22,247 nucleotides of DNA from Entrophospora sp. SA101. Taxonomy: Eukaryota; Glomeromycota; Glomeromycetes; Entrophosporales; Entrophosporaceae. A program made the position numbers and the translations under genes. This document shows positions 9,058-17,972 of the stretch, in pieces. Position 1 is the first letter of the stretch. Each line of letters opens with the position of its first letter. The stretch covers positions 1-22,247 of the forward strand of contig CAUDNR010000467.1 of assembly GCA_958430865.1 (NCBI GenBank), written 5' to 3'. The notes under the pieces were generated by a model. It had not been told where the DNA came from. It made no database searches and was given only the letters and a program-made list of their open reading frames with translations.

Positions 9058-9966
9058 ATTCTTTTAAAGTAAAATTATTCAGATCATAACATTGTTCAAG
9101 CTGTTGCAATAACATCACTACCTCCAAACAGTTGTACTTGTAGAGGATTATCTTTTATTATTAAGGAAATTTTGTATAAAATTTGGTGAAAATTATATAT
9201 ATATATTGAGTTTAATATTTTTATCCATTTACCCTGAAAGTTAGCCTGCGGAAATATGTACGTATATTATTATTATTGCTATTACTTCTACCATAATTAG
9301 TTAAAATACCTTATGATAGACTTGCAAATATTCAAACCCTAGACTTGAGGTACTTTCACGTGTAGCACGATTATCAACCAAATAATCGTTGTTTATGACG
9401 CATCAGGTATATTGTTATTGTTAATAGTGTTTGCCTTTTATTATTGCTACTAACGAATTAAGATATTTTGTGGATTGACTTGTAAATCTTCATTTCCTGG
9501 TTGAAGGAAATTCTTCACACTTTCAATAAGTATCATTGACAGTATTGTCAACAACGTTGACATTGTTAGAATTGCTGTTTTCAGTTTCATTCATCTATTA
9601 ATTAAGGAAATAAATAACTATTTAGTAAGAATATTGAAAAAAGGATGTTTTACCTTTGGTTCGTTTTTGCTACCAGGTTTGCGACCTCTTTTTTCGTGAG
9701 GTTTATTAAAACTGCAATTCTTATTATTATTATCAATACATCTATTGCACAAAGAAAAACCCATCTCTCATATTACACTTAGCATGCGCATCAATGTACT
9801 GATCACATGCACGAGTACAGTTTTGGCAATATGGTGAATTCATTGGATATGTATTGGTCTGTTGTAACAATTGAGTACAAGTTTGCTGTTGTTGGAGTTG
9901 CTGTAATTTTTGTTGCAGCTTCTGGAACAGTTGGAATTGCTGCTGCTGTTGTTGCTGATGTGACAA
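9058..9966 (-). pseudogene. PolyQ Zn2Cys6 protein, copy 2 (decayed)
   Basis: Colinear with copy 1: a short Gln tract (SHQQQQQQQFQLFQKLQ), the same LLQQTNTYP segment, a zinc cluster, an AT-hook-like RGRKPGSKN and an exon ending CCAAAG|GTAAAAC. Several lesions are visible. The position of copy 1's ATG is TTG (9966-9964). The second cluster cysteine is Tyr (ACDQY for ACDSC, near 9796-9805). An extra A/T in a run near 9755-9759 shifts the frame just before the fourth cysteine, giving a stop three codons later. Exon 2 from 9596 (MNETENSNSN) hits TGA after an 11-nt deletion. The YDNIDK repeats are almost gone. A minus-strand frame near 9130-9056 ends NNFTLKELILLGP, a possible last exon. Confidence 0.7.
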
Positions 9967-11090
9967 TTTTTTTTTATAAAAAAAAAATAAATTTACTAAT
10001 TTTTCTCGTTAATAATCGATTCAAATTTTCCGCAAAGTTACAAACCAATTACAATGTGTTGAAGCAGAATTACTTACATCATTAATGTTTATTTTAATTC
10101 CGACGAGCCTGTCTTAATTACATACGACGAAACTTTTGATTTTAGTCGTTGACATAGTTTCTCACCAGGGCCGTTTTGACAAGTAAAATCCTTGACGTAA
10201 GTAAAACCACTTGACGTAATTAAAACACTTTGACGTAATTAAAAACTCTTAATACAAGTAAAAAACTTGATGTAAAAAAAATGATTAAAGTTATCTAAAA
10301 AATTAATGAATATATATATAATGACTAAGGAAAATAACAGTGCTTCAGTTTTCGTGGTATTTAAAAAAAAAAGAAAAATAGCAACATTTTAAATTCTAAG
10401 CCAACATTACATATTATAATAAAATGTTATTTTCTACTTGCTTTTACTATTACGCTCTTTCTTGGTCACGGTTATATTAACAAAATAAGCAATTGTGAGT
10501 ATTAGTCACAATATTGATAGTAAACATATCGTGTTTTATTAATAGCCTACGTAATAGTAATAGATATTGGTTTTTGGTGCAAAATTGAAGAGGAACATAT
10601 ATTTATGTTATTTTGCGAGTTTGCAATTTTACTTTACGTCAAGGCAAGTCGTTGTCAATTTCTTCATCTCCATCCTTTAAAAATTTTATTATGAATTTGC
10701 ACATTTTTTCCTTGCTAATAATAAACACATTGCGACATCGGACGAATATGTGAGAATTGACGATTATTTCTTTGTTTTTTTTTTATTATTATTATTATCA
10801 TAAATATTTGTTTTGTACTTGTTTACTTGCTTGTCTGCTTGCTTACCTGTAACACTTTACTACGGCGTCAGTTAAGATTGATTGACAAAAACGTGCGTAA
10901 CAATTATACTGCGTCCCAGGCCAAAAAAAGCAAAACAAATGTACCCAACTACATTCATTCTAGTTGTAATACACCTTAATTAATGACTATTTTTCTCTTC
11001 TAATTTATTATAAACCTTTTATTTTTTATTTTTTTTTTTAAAAAAAAAATACTTAAAGAGTTGTTTTTTTTTCTAAATTTTTTCATTAAA
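9967..11090. repeat. Upstream region, duplicated unit 2
   Basis: Second copy of the long upstream region, matching 6038-7260 in order and sequence (see that entry for landmarks). Differences include a 16-bp run TAATAGCCTACGTAAT and its surroundings near 10540, loss of most of the ATT microsatellite, and an insertion near 10864-10885 (GGCGTCAGTTAAGATTG). At its right end it merges into the 3' flank of the intact zinc-cluster gene, so unit 2 keeps the original gene order. Confidence 0.75.
10176..10275 (-). promoter_or_regulatory. Phased TTGACGTAA-like array upstream of copy 2
   Basis: Motifs start at 10192, 10211 and 10230 (all TTGACGTAA), 10249 (TTAATACAA) and 10267 (TTGATGTAA), with TTGACAAG at 10176. 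The spacing is 18-19 bp, as in the other copy. Here all three core motifs keep CG, while copy 1 has CA in two of them. Confidence 0.45.
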
Positions 11091-11366
11091 TAGCTTTTAA
11101 CAAATTAATTAAATGCTATTAAAATAAAACATTTATGAGATTAATTTATATAGAAGAGAAGAAAAGGTCAATAAAAGGTAAAGAGCAAAGGGCTTTTATG
11201 GTTTAAGAGGATAAGTGAATAAAATTTGCAAATGCTTTTTTGTGTGGTGATATGTGTAAAAGTTTTTTTTTTTTGAATAAAAATATGAATAAAATAAAAA
11301 AAAGAAAATAAAAAGAAAATTTTTTTTTTGAAGTCTATAATACAAAATTTTGTTTTTTTAGTTTTT

Positions 11367-12389
11367 TTATTGTTGATGATGATGATTATAATGAGAACCC
11401 TGCTCTCCAATAAATGGTTGTACGACTTGAAATACATCAGTAGGAGGAGCATCGAGTTGATAATTACCACCATTTATACTTAAAATAGGTTCTGTTTTCA
11501 AGTAATTCACATATTGTTCATTCATTGGTGTAGAACTATTGAATGTATCCAACAAACCGTTCACTAACCGATAATGGTATTGTATTGGATCCATTTCACC
11601 TCCATAGTTATCATTAACTATCTCAAGATCAAAATTTGTAGTTAACACATTAGGACCAAGCACAAAATCACTAATGTTTTCAGGTGGAATTGGAAATTGA
11701 AGTTGGTGTGCATTGTATCGATCGGAGGTGCCAAAAAAGCTAAATGGAGCTTGAATTGGTGAATCAGTCAAGTTGCTACTTCCAATGACAGTATTGTTAT
11801 TGTTAATGTCGTAAGTATCATGCGAAGATGTGAACGAATATGAAGGTGTTGACAATGTACTTTGAAAAGATGAGGAGGGTGTCAATCCATTATAAAAACC
11901 CAAAGTTGATGGATCATTATTATTATTTCCGTCAATACCAACACCTTCATTATTGAGTAATCCTTTTATGATATCATTAAATTTGACATCATTAGATTTG
12001 ATCAATGATTTTTTTCTAGGTTTTCTAGTTTTCTTAACTCCATTGTTTGTAATTTTTTTGATGGATTTCCCCTGACCATTAAGCCTACCTTGGGGACGGC
12101 CACGCGAAACTTTCGGCTGAATACGAACACAGTCATGACCCTTTTCTTGACAGTTTTGACATGAGGGCCTTTGGTCGTCGCATCTTATGTGTCGTTTCTG
12201 ACAATAAGAACAAGCGGTTGTTACATAAGCTCTTTCCCCTTCATCTCCATTTTTTATTATACCAATCGTTTCATTGATCATTGGTGGAATATCAACACAA
12301 GCAGCTGTTAGGCCTTCATTTACACCTTTAGCATCGAGAATGACGGTCAAATTATCTGTTTGATGATTCATTTGTATCATTTTGTTCAT
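11367..12389 (-). CDS. Zn2Cys6 transcription factor, 340 residues
   Basis: A single-exon gene that is intact from ATG at 12389 to the stop. The binuclear zinc cluster has ligands C60, C63, C70, C77, C80 and C87 (C-x2-C-x6-C-x6-C-x2-C-x6-C, starting ACSYCQKRHIRC). It is followed by a basic region with RGRPQGR and KKTRKPRKKS, likely DNA contact and nuclear localisation. The rest (about 135-340) is Ser/Asn/Pro-rich with no middle-homology domain that I recognise, and ends in a His/Gln run (NHHHQQ). Met4 and Met7 are alternative starts; the first is taken because the frame is open only from there. Known for the fold: sequence-specific DNA binding in the nucleus, often as dimers. No dimerising coiled coil is evident. 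Targets are unknown. Its C-terminal half is also present as a decayed duplicate at 7400-7926. The spacing and RGRP tail recall gluconeogenic regulators of the Ert1/Rds2 type only loosely. Confidence 0.85.
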   Translation of the reverse strand: MNKMIQMNHQTDNLTVILDAKGVNEGLTAACVDIPPMINETIGIIKNGDEGERAYVTTACSYCQKRHIRCDDQRPSCQNCQEKGHDCVRIQPKVSRGRPQGRLNGQGKSIKKITNNGVKKTRKPRKKSLIKSNDVKFNDIIKGLLNNEGVGIDGNNNNDPSTLGFYNGLTPSSSFQSTLSTPSYSFTSSHDTYDINNNNTVIGSSNLTDSPIQAPFSFFGTSDRYNAHQLQFPIPPENISDFVLGPNVLTTNFDLEIVNDNYGGEMDPIQYHYRLVNGLLDTFNSSTPMNEQYVNYLKTEPILSINGGNYQLDAPPTDVFQVVQPFIGEQGSHYNHHHQQ

Positions 12390-13311
12390 TTTTTTAGTTG
12401 GATAATTTTATGTTTTGTTAAAGAACAGTTAACTTAAATTGGTTAGAAGTTTTATTTTTTTTTTTGGTTTTTTTTTTGATTTTTAATTAATAGAGGAGCA
12501 TTAATTATTGAAGCAAAGAATATTTCTTTTTTTTTTAGATGAAAAAAATATATAATGAACGAGATGAACTGTGGTTCCGATTTTATATTTATATAGTCAA
12601 AAAAAAAAATATGAAAATATTCCAACCAAATAAATAAGGCGGAAATTTATGATAATTTATACTAAATTTAATTTTCCACAATTTATTTTTACGTCGTATT
12701 ATTTATTTATATTTATATTATTTATATAGATATATAAGTATATTATCTTTCATTCAAGTTCAGTGAACTATATAATTTATATTTTCCGAATAGCAGGAAA
12801 TAAAGTTAGAAGGCGATATTTAAAATAAAATAAATTAGAAATATAAAAAAATAAAAAATAAATAATATAAATAATAACACATTTATTATTTATAATATAC
12901 AATATACATAGCATAATCAATCATTATATATGTATATTATAAAAATTATTGTAACTAACATATTAATTTTAAATTAAAATAAATAAAAAATCTTTGCAAC
13001 GATCTTAATATATGTGTTAAAATTTACAAAATAGTTCCTAATTATATTAATTCTACAGTCTATAAATTTTTATTCTATAAATTTTTACTCTATATGTATA
13101 TATTTTTTATATTGTTTATATATTTTTTATATATTTCTTATATAATTTATATTATTTTATAATCATAATTACTTATAAGTTATTATTTTATAATTATTTA
13201 TAAATTTATAATTATTTATAAATTTATAAATTTATAATAAATTATTATTTACAATTATTATTTATAAATTATTATTATTATTATAATATATTATATTTAT
13301 AAATTGATAAT
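12390..13311. other. AT-rich spacer and upstream region of the 340-aa factor
   Basis: Extremely AT-rich, with poly-T/poly-A runs (12449-12540), TATA-like repeats and TTTATAA / AATTATT low-complexity sequence (about 12640-13310). The promoter of the 340-residue factor must lie at the left side. No gene, RNA or motif array is recognisable. No TTGACGTAA array like that of the polyQ genes is seen. Confidence 0.6.
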
Positions 13312-13822
13312 TTATAAACTGTCATTACCATTATACTTGAACAAAATATTTCTTGGTGGCAATTGATTCATAAGAGAGATAAAATCTTCAAAATCATCGA
13401 AATTTTCAAAACTATGTTTCAACAGTTTTTCAAACGAAACTGTTTAAAAAAATAAAAGTAAAAAATTTTTGAATTAATTTAATTATGTCATACAATATTT
13501 TTTTGCATATTAATATTACGAATAAAAAACACGTGCCATCGCCATTATCATCTTGATTATTATTGTTATCATTTCCAAGAACGTTTTTGACAATATCTTT
13601 ATCAAAAACTCCAAAGACATCAATGTTTTTGGTTTCAATTTCTTCAATCTCTTTAATTGCTTTTCTGACACATTGAAGATTGCGTTTTTTGCAATATTTA
13701 CAAACTTCACCTTCTGTACATTTGATTTTCTTCGATCGACATACACCACATGCAACTTTTGTTCGTTTTGTTTTTTTATTTTCATTACAATTTTTTGTCT
13801 GTTTAATATTTTTTGGACCCAT
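13312..13822 (-). CDS. Small Zn2Cys6 protein A, 139 residues
   Basis: Two exons: 13822-13531 and 13439-13312, with a 91-nt intron (13530-13440, GTTTTT...AAACAG). The zinc cluster has C25, C28, C35, C41, C44 and C51 (C-x2-C-x6-C-x5-C-x2-C-x6-C; ACGVCRSKKIKC then CKYCKKRNLQC), preceded by a Lys-rich start. After it come an acidic/Lys linker, an Asn-rich run, and in exon 2 an acidic Phe-rich tail (SFEKLLKHSFENFDDFEDFI... ending NGNDSL). The donor GTTTTT is poor, but it is the only GT that gives the phase needed for the clearly coding exon 2; without splicing the frame ends in a low-complexity hydrophobic tail. No middle-homology domain is present, so it is far smaller than usual zinc-cluster factors. 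The acidic aromatic tail could be an activation segment (inference). It is related to and divergent from the gene at 15479. Confidence 0.7.
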
Positions 13823-13873
13823 TATTATTATTATTAGTGTTGTTGTTGTTATTATTATTATTATTATTATTTA
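13823..13873. repeat. Triplet microsatellite at the start codon of protein A
   Basis: ATT/GTT triplets abut the ATG of the small zinc-cluster gene A (on its strand: AAT and AAC units leading directly into the start codon). The 5' leader therefore consists of a length-variable triplet tract. Confidence 0.85.
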
Positions 13874-15478
13874 TTTATTTTCAAATAATTATATCTTTAT
13901 ATTTATCTCATATGTTAAGCTATCATAATTTGCTTGGGAGAAAAACCATCGATCAAAAATTCTCTGTATTTATAATTTCAACAATAAATTATTAAACGAA
14001 TTCACTCAAGAAAATCTTCATTTTTATTATATTTATTAGCTAAATTTGTCTTTCTTCGGCCATGCCATGTTTTATTAAAATTCATTACAAGAAGCAACCA
14101 ATTAATTTTTTTCTTTTTTTAGCAATTATATTATTATTAGTATTATCAATAATTGCTTAGTAGTTACAATACTAGTAAAGTTACCTTGATTTACATAAAA
14201 AGCTCAAATAACCATTACTTCTCGGGAATTTTTTTCACATTATCGCAAACATTTGCTAAATTAAAATTATGATTTACCAGCTAATGTAGTGAATAGGTCA
14301 CGATGTTACATAATTTTTTGCACGTATACACGCATTAATATTTCCTTTTTATTATTAAAATTTAAATTTATGAATCTTTTCGAAAATTCAAAAAAAGAAA
14401 GGTTTGTTTCGAAAATAATCATTTGTCCATTAATTTTTATCTCAGTCATTTGATTTTTATCTGACCAACTAACTTCTCGGTTATTAGCAAAGAGAGATAT
14501 ATTTAATAATATTATTTTTTTATTTTTTATATTTTTCAACGATGTATTCCGGTATAACGATATTGATTATACAATGATTTGATTGCAGATTACGTATAAT
14601 TATATAATCCTTGATCTGTGACAATGAATATAACTACGTACCATTCAGAGATTTTTCTTCGCCTATTACCATAATTATTCCTTTATCATATTATAATAAA
14701 ATCTATTTTTATATTATTTCTTACCAACTAACCTGAATAAAGTAACTTTCCATAAAGAAAATTTATTCATTTTTTTTCAGCTTCTTTAATGAATATTAAT
14801 TTGGTCAAAGAAAGAGTTACTAACGTCGTTTATAAAAAATACATTAATTATTTTTGAGAAGCGAGAAAAATTTAAAATTTAATATCGGGATCTTTAGATA
14901 ATTTTTTTAACAGACGTTACACGAATTAAATGACCCACATTTACAATAACAAAAATTAAACCTTAATCCACAACATATCCAGTAAATTATAATGATGATG
15001 ATAATAACGATGATGCACGAAGCTCGTAATTGTACTACTAAGTTACCGCAAGAAAAAGAAAGTGATAGGGGAATCATGTAACGTAACCTTAAAATTGTTC
15101 CGCCATTCTTTCATATATAACTAAATTTGCTCAAAACGTACTACTTAAAAATTCCGATAAAACTTGAATTAACAATATTTGTGAAAATCTTATTGATTCA
15201 AAACTAAAAAAATTCCGACAAATTTGCTTAAATGGTCCGTTATATAATCAAAAGCTCTCCGTTTTTTATTATAGAAATATGGAATTCTTTTTCTTTACTG
15301 TTGATTATATAGAAATTTCCAAAAAAATTAAAATTGATTGTTCTATAGAAAACTTGAATATTATATAAAGATGTCATCGTCGAGAATTAAATAATCTTTT
15401 TTTTAAGAAAATATTAGAACAAAATCATCCTTTACACTTAATAACTTTTTCGTCTTTAAAAAATTATTGACTGCAATC
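13874..15478. other. Divergent intergenic region between small zinc-cluster genes
   Basis: About 1.6 kb between the divergent starts of proteins A and B. A minus-strand frame at 14539-14306 (starts at TTG; includes NREVSWSDKNQMTEI and KEILMRVYVQKIM) has somewhat protein-like composition but no ATG at its start and no recognised family, so it is not called. GAT/GATAA repeats lie near 14993-15013. Both promoters must be here; no shared motif array was found. Confidence 0.5.
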
Positions 15479-15904
15479 ATGGTACATGCATCTTCTTCTC
15501 CTTATGAACGTGCAAAATATGTTCTTGTTGCATGCGCGGAATGCAGAAGGATAAAAAAAAAATGCTCTGATGGTAACGAGTGTGCTAGATGCAAAAAACG
15601 TAATATCCCATGTGTAAAATATGAACGAAAAAATAAATCCAAAAAATTTCATAAATCCTTTAAATCTATCGATGATTTGGAAGCGAATTTTGGTAATAAT
15701 AATTCTTATGTTATATATATAAGTTTGATTGTGACATATCTCTAATTATATATTCATCACATTTCCCATTTCTTTCTTTCAGATACATCATCAGGCGACG
15801 AATCATATCAACAAAATCAACAAAGTTATTGCAGAAGTGATGATTGTCATAATACTAATAAAATGAATGTGGACTATATTATAAATTCAACAACCGTGCA
15901 TTAA
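15479..15904 (+). CDS. Small Zn2Cys6 protein B, 111 residues
   Basis: Two exons: 15479-15692 and 15783-15904, with a 90-nt intron (GTAATA...TTTCTTTCAG, with a pyrimidine tract). The ATG is at 15479; the frame upstream is open only to a TTG. The zinc cluster has C19, C22, C29, C35, C38 and C45 (ACAECRRIKKKC then CARCKKRNIPC), with the same C-x5-C spacing in the middle as protein A and a near-identical CKKRN motif. A Lys-rich linker (KYERKNKSKKFHKSFKS) follows, then SIDDLEANF. Exon 2 adds a polar Ser/Gln/Asn tail (TSSGDESYQQNQQSYC... ending INSTTVH). No regulatory or dimerisation domain is visible. The other splice phase gives a hydrophobic Ile/Asn tail and is less likely. An AATAAA lies at about 15952. 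It is a likely nuclear DNA-binding protein of unknown target. Confidence 0.75.
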
Positions 15905-16806
15905 AATTTTAAATTTTAGAACGAATTTTTTTATGTATGAATTTAAAAAAAAATAAACACATGACAAATATTTTTTTTATTGACGAAATTTATTTTGTTT
16001 TCTTCCCAAAACTAATAATATAAGCTAATTATTTAAATATTTTTTAAAAATTTTAAATTAAACTATTGTGTGCGCGTATATAAGAATTTAAGAAAATAAA
16101 AAAAATAGATATACTTTTTTATCTCTCTTTTTTCAATTTTAGTTAAGTTTTTTCTATATTAATATGTAATATTTGCAATATAAGATTTCTCTATAAAAAA
16201 AAATTAAAAATCTTGATTATGATTAAAAATTTAAACATTTATATGTACACTTTTAACATAAATATAAATTTAAAGTTCCCTCAAAAAAATAAACAAACAC
16301 ACATACTTAGAAACACGTTCACATGTAACATGGGCTTTTTTTGACAAACCAAATATAATCATCATTGGAGATTGTTTCAAAATTTATAAAAAAGTTACGT
16401 AACAAATATCTTCTGGTCAAATAATATTATTAGAGACCCTGAATGATGCATATTAATATACAGTAATGGGTAACACACATACATTTGCTTGGCCATCTAT
16501 AACATTTTGTCAGCCCAAGGCCCAAGTGGTTAAAATTAATCAGTGAAAGATTTAGAAAAAAATTTTTTTTTCATTGATGGTAACCGCAGACGGTCAAATG
16601 AGCTTTGACACTATAAAAAAATCTGTGCCGATTGCCGATTAATATGTGGAAACGAGGCTCTGATCGTTTTGTTCAGGGCCCTATTCAAATATTTGAATAT
16701 ATATGCCATTTGCATTAATAATATTAACATTGAATGTCCATATGATGGATTTTCAGGGCTTAGTACTAAAATTGTCAATTTATTATTATTATTGGTTAAA
16801 CAATCA
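15905..16806. other. Convergent 3' intergenic region
   Basis: Non-coding sequence between the ends of small protein B (plus) and gluconokinase (minus). It contains an 18-bp perfect palindrome at 16682-16699 (TATTCAAATATTTGAATA) just after GGGCCC, inside the 3' flank of the kinase gene. The overlapping plus-strand frames at 16669-16930 are antisense shadows of that gene. Nothing else is recognised. Confidence 0.6.
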
Positions 16807-17501
16807 TTATCTCTCAATTATTTTCGTGATACTAATGGAGGTTTCTTCGACAACTTTATCCATTGGATTATCACTATTTATAATAATAGTTCTTGGCTCC
16901 TCTGTTGGTTCTTCCAATGTTGATAATTGAGATTCAAGCATCTGAATTTTCATAAAATGTTTTTCCTCCTCTTTCTTATTCTCATCTCTCATTGATAATC
17001 TTTGTTCTAATACATTCTTACTTGTCTTTAAATATATAAACCATACTTCCACATTATCATTATCATTATAGAGATCGTAATTTCTTATAAATTCGCGATA
17101 TTTATATTTTAAAGCAGAACATGTAACCACAACACCACGAATTCCGCTGCAGTCATCATTATTAACAAATAATTTTCTAATAATAGCGTTTTTGATTGAA
17201 TGTAGCCAAGGTTGTCGATCTGAATCAGTAAGTGGAACATTTGATGACATTTTCTCGATATTTGTCGATGAATGAAAATCATCACCTTCGACAAAATGGA
17301 ATTTAAATTTTTCAGATATTAATCTTCCGACATGACTTTTTCCTGAACCACTGCTTCCCTAAGTATCAAAATTAGATTGATATTTAAGCACACATTTATT
17401 TCCTATTTATATTTGATATTTTGACATTGTTTTTGTTAAGTATTTACCATAAAAATAAATGCAATGTTTTTTCCTTTGTTTGCCAAGTTCAATTCATTCA
17501 T
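16807..17501 (-). CDS. IDNK: Gluconokinase
   Basis: ATP-dependent phosphorylation of D-gluconate to 6-phosphogluconate (EC 2.7.1.12), feeding the pentose phosphate pathway; cytosolic, as no signal or membrane segment is seen. Exon 1 is 17501-17448 (18 codons) and exon 2 is 17358-16807, split by an 89-nt intron (GTAAAT...ACTTAG) directly before the P-loop. The product is 201 residues, typical for the family. Motifs: Walker A GSSGSGKS (19-26), EGDDFH (42-47), then NIEKM and PLTDSDRQPWL (60-70), the substrate-site region; CSALKYKYR (98-106); the C-terminal HFM....LESQ..TLEEP block (152-169). The lid before HFM carries about eight extra charged residues (DENKKEEEK). All expected catalytic motifs are present, so it is probably active. 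It shares a divergent upstream region with the TMEM135-like gene. Confidence 0.92.
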
Positions 17502-17972
17502 TATTTTCTATATTTGGTTTGGATTAAAATAAGATTAAAAAAATTAAAAGGGAGGGAGGGTCAGTCAGATACAATAATATCACAACTATTTATATATTAG
17601 TAAATATGCATAAAATATTCTAACCAATAAAATATAATTTTAAAAATTTCCCCAATTTTTGATTGAAAAATAAAATATTAATGTGGAAGTTACATGAACA
17701 TTTGATTTTTCCCCAAAAAAAACAAAAATGATTGTTGCACGAAAATCTTTAAAATTTTATTTTTTAATCAACGGACAATAAACTGTTTTTTTTTGATTTA
17801 AATAGTAAACAATTAATTTTTTAATATTTTTCTTCATCTATTTTTTTTTAATTTCTTAAAAAAAATTTTATACATTTTACGATCTTTTCAAAATCAATTA
17901 ATTTACGCAACAAATGCACGCGTATCCTTTCTTCCCACCTTTATTTAATTAATTACAATTAATATTAATATA
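17502..17972. promoter_or_regulatory. Bidirectional upstream region
   Basis: A 471-bp gap between the start codons of gluconokinase (minus) and the TMEM135-like gene (plus), so it holds both promoters and leaders. A purine run GGGAGGGAGGG lies at about 17551-17561, close to the kinase start, and poly-T/poly-A tracts lie near 17788-17875. No clear TATA element or factor site can be singled out. Confidence 0.6.

Noticed and set aside
9807..10085. Plus-strand frame with hydrophobic Val/Ala run
   Set aside because: Antisense shadow of the copy 2 polyQ exon, running into the non-coding upstream region.
11168..11473. Minus-strand Ile/Lys-rich frame of 101 residues
   Set aside because: Overlaps the C-terminus and 3' flank of the 340-residue factor in another frame and has AT-background composition.
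13553..13995. Phe- and Leu-rich plus-strand frames
   Set aside because: Antisense to small zinc-cluster protein A and its triplet microsatellite.
14306..14539. Minus-strand 77-residue frame
   Set aside because: No ATG at the start, no recognisable domain, no splice context; left as unassigned background.
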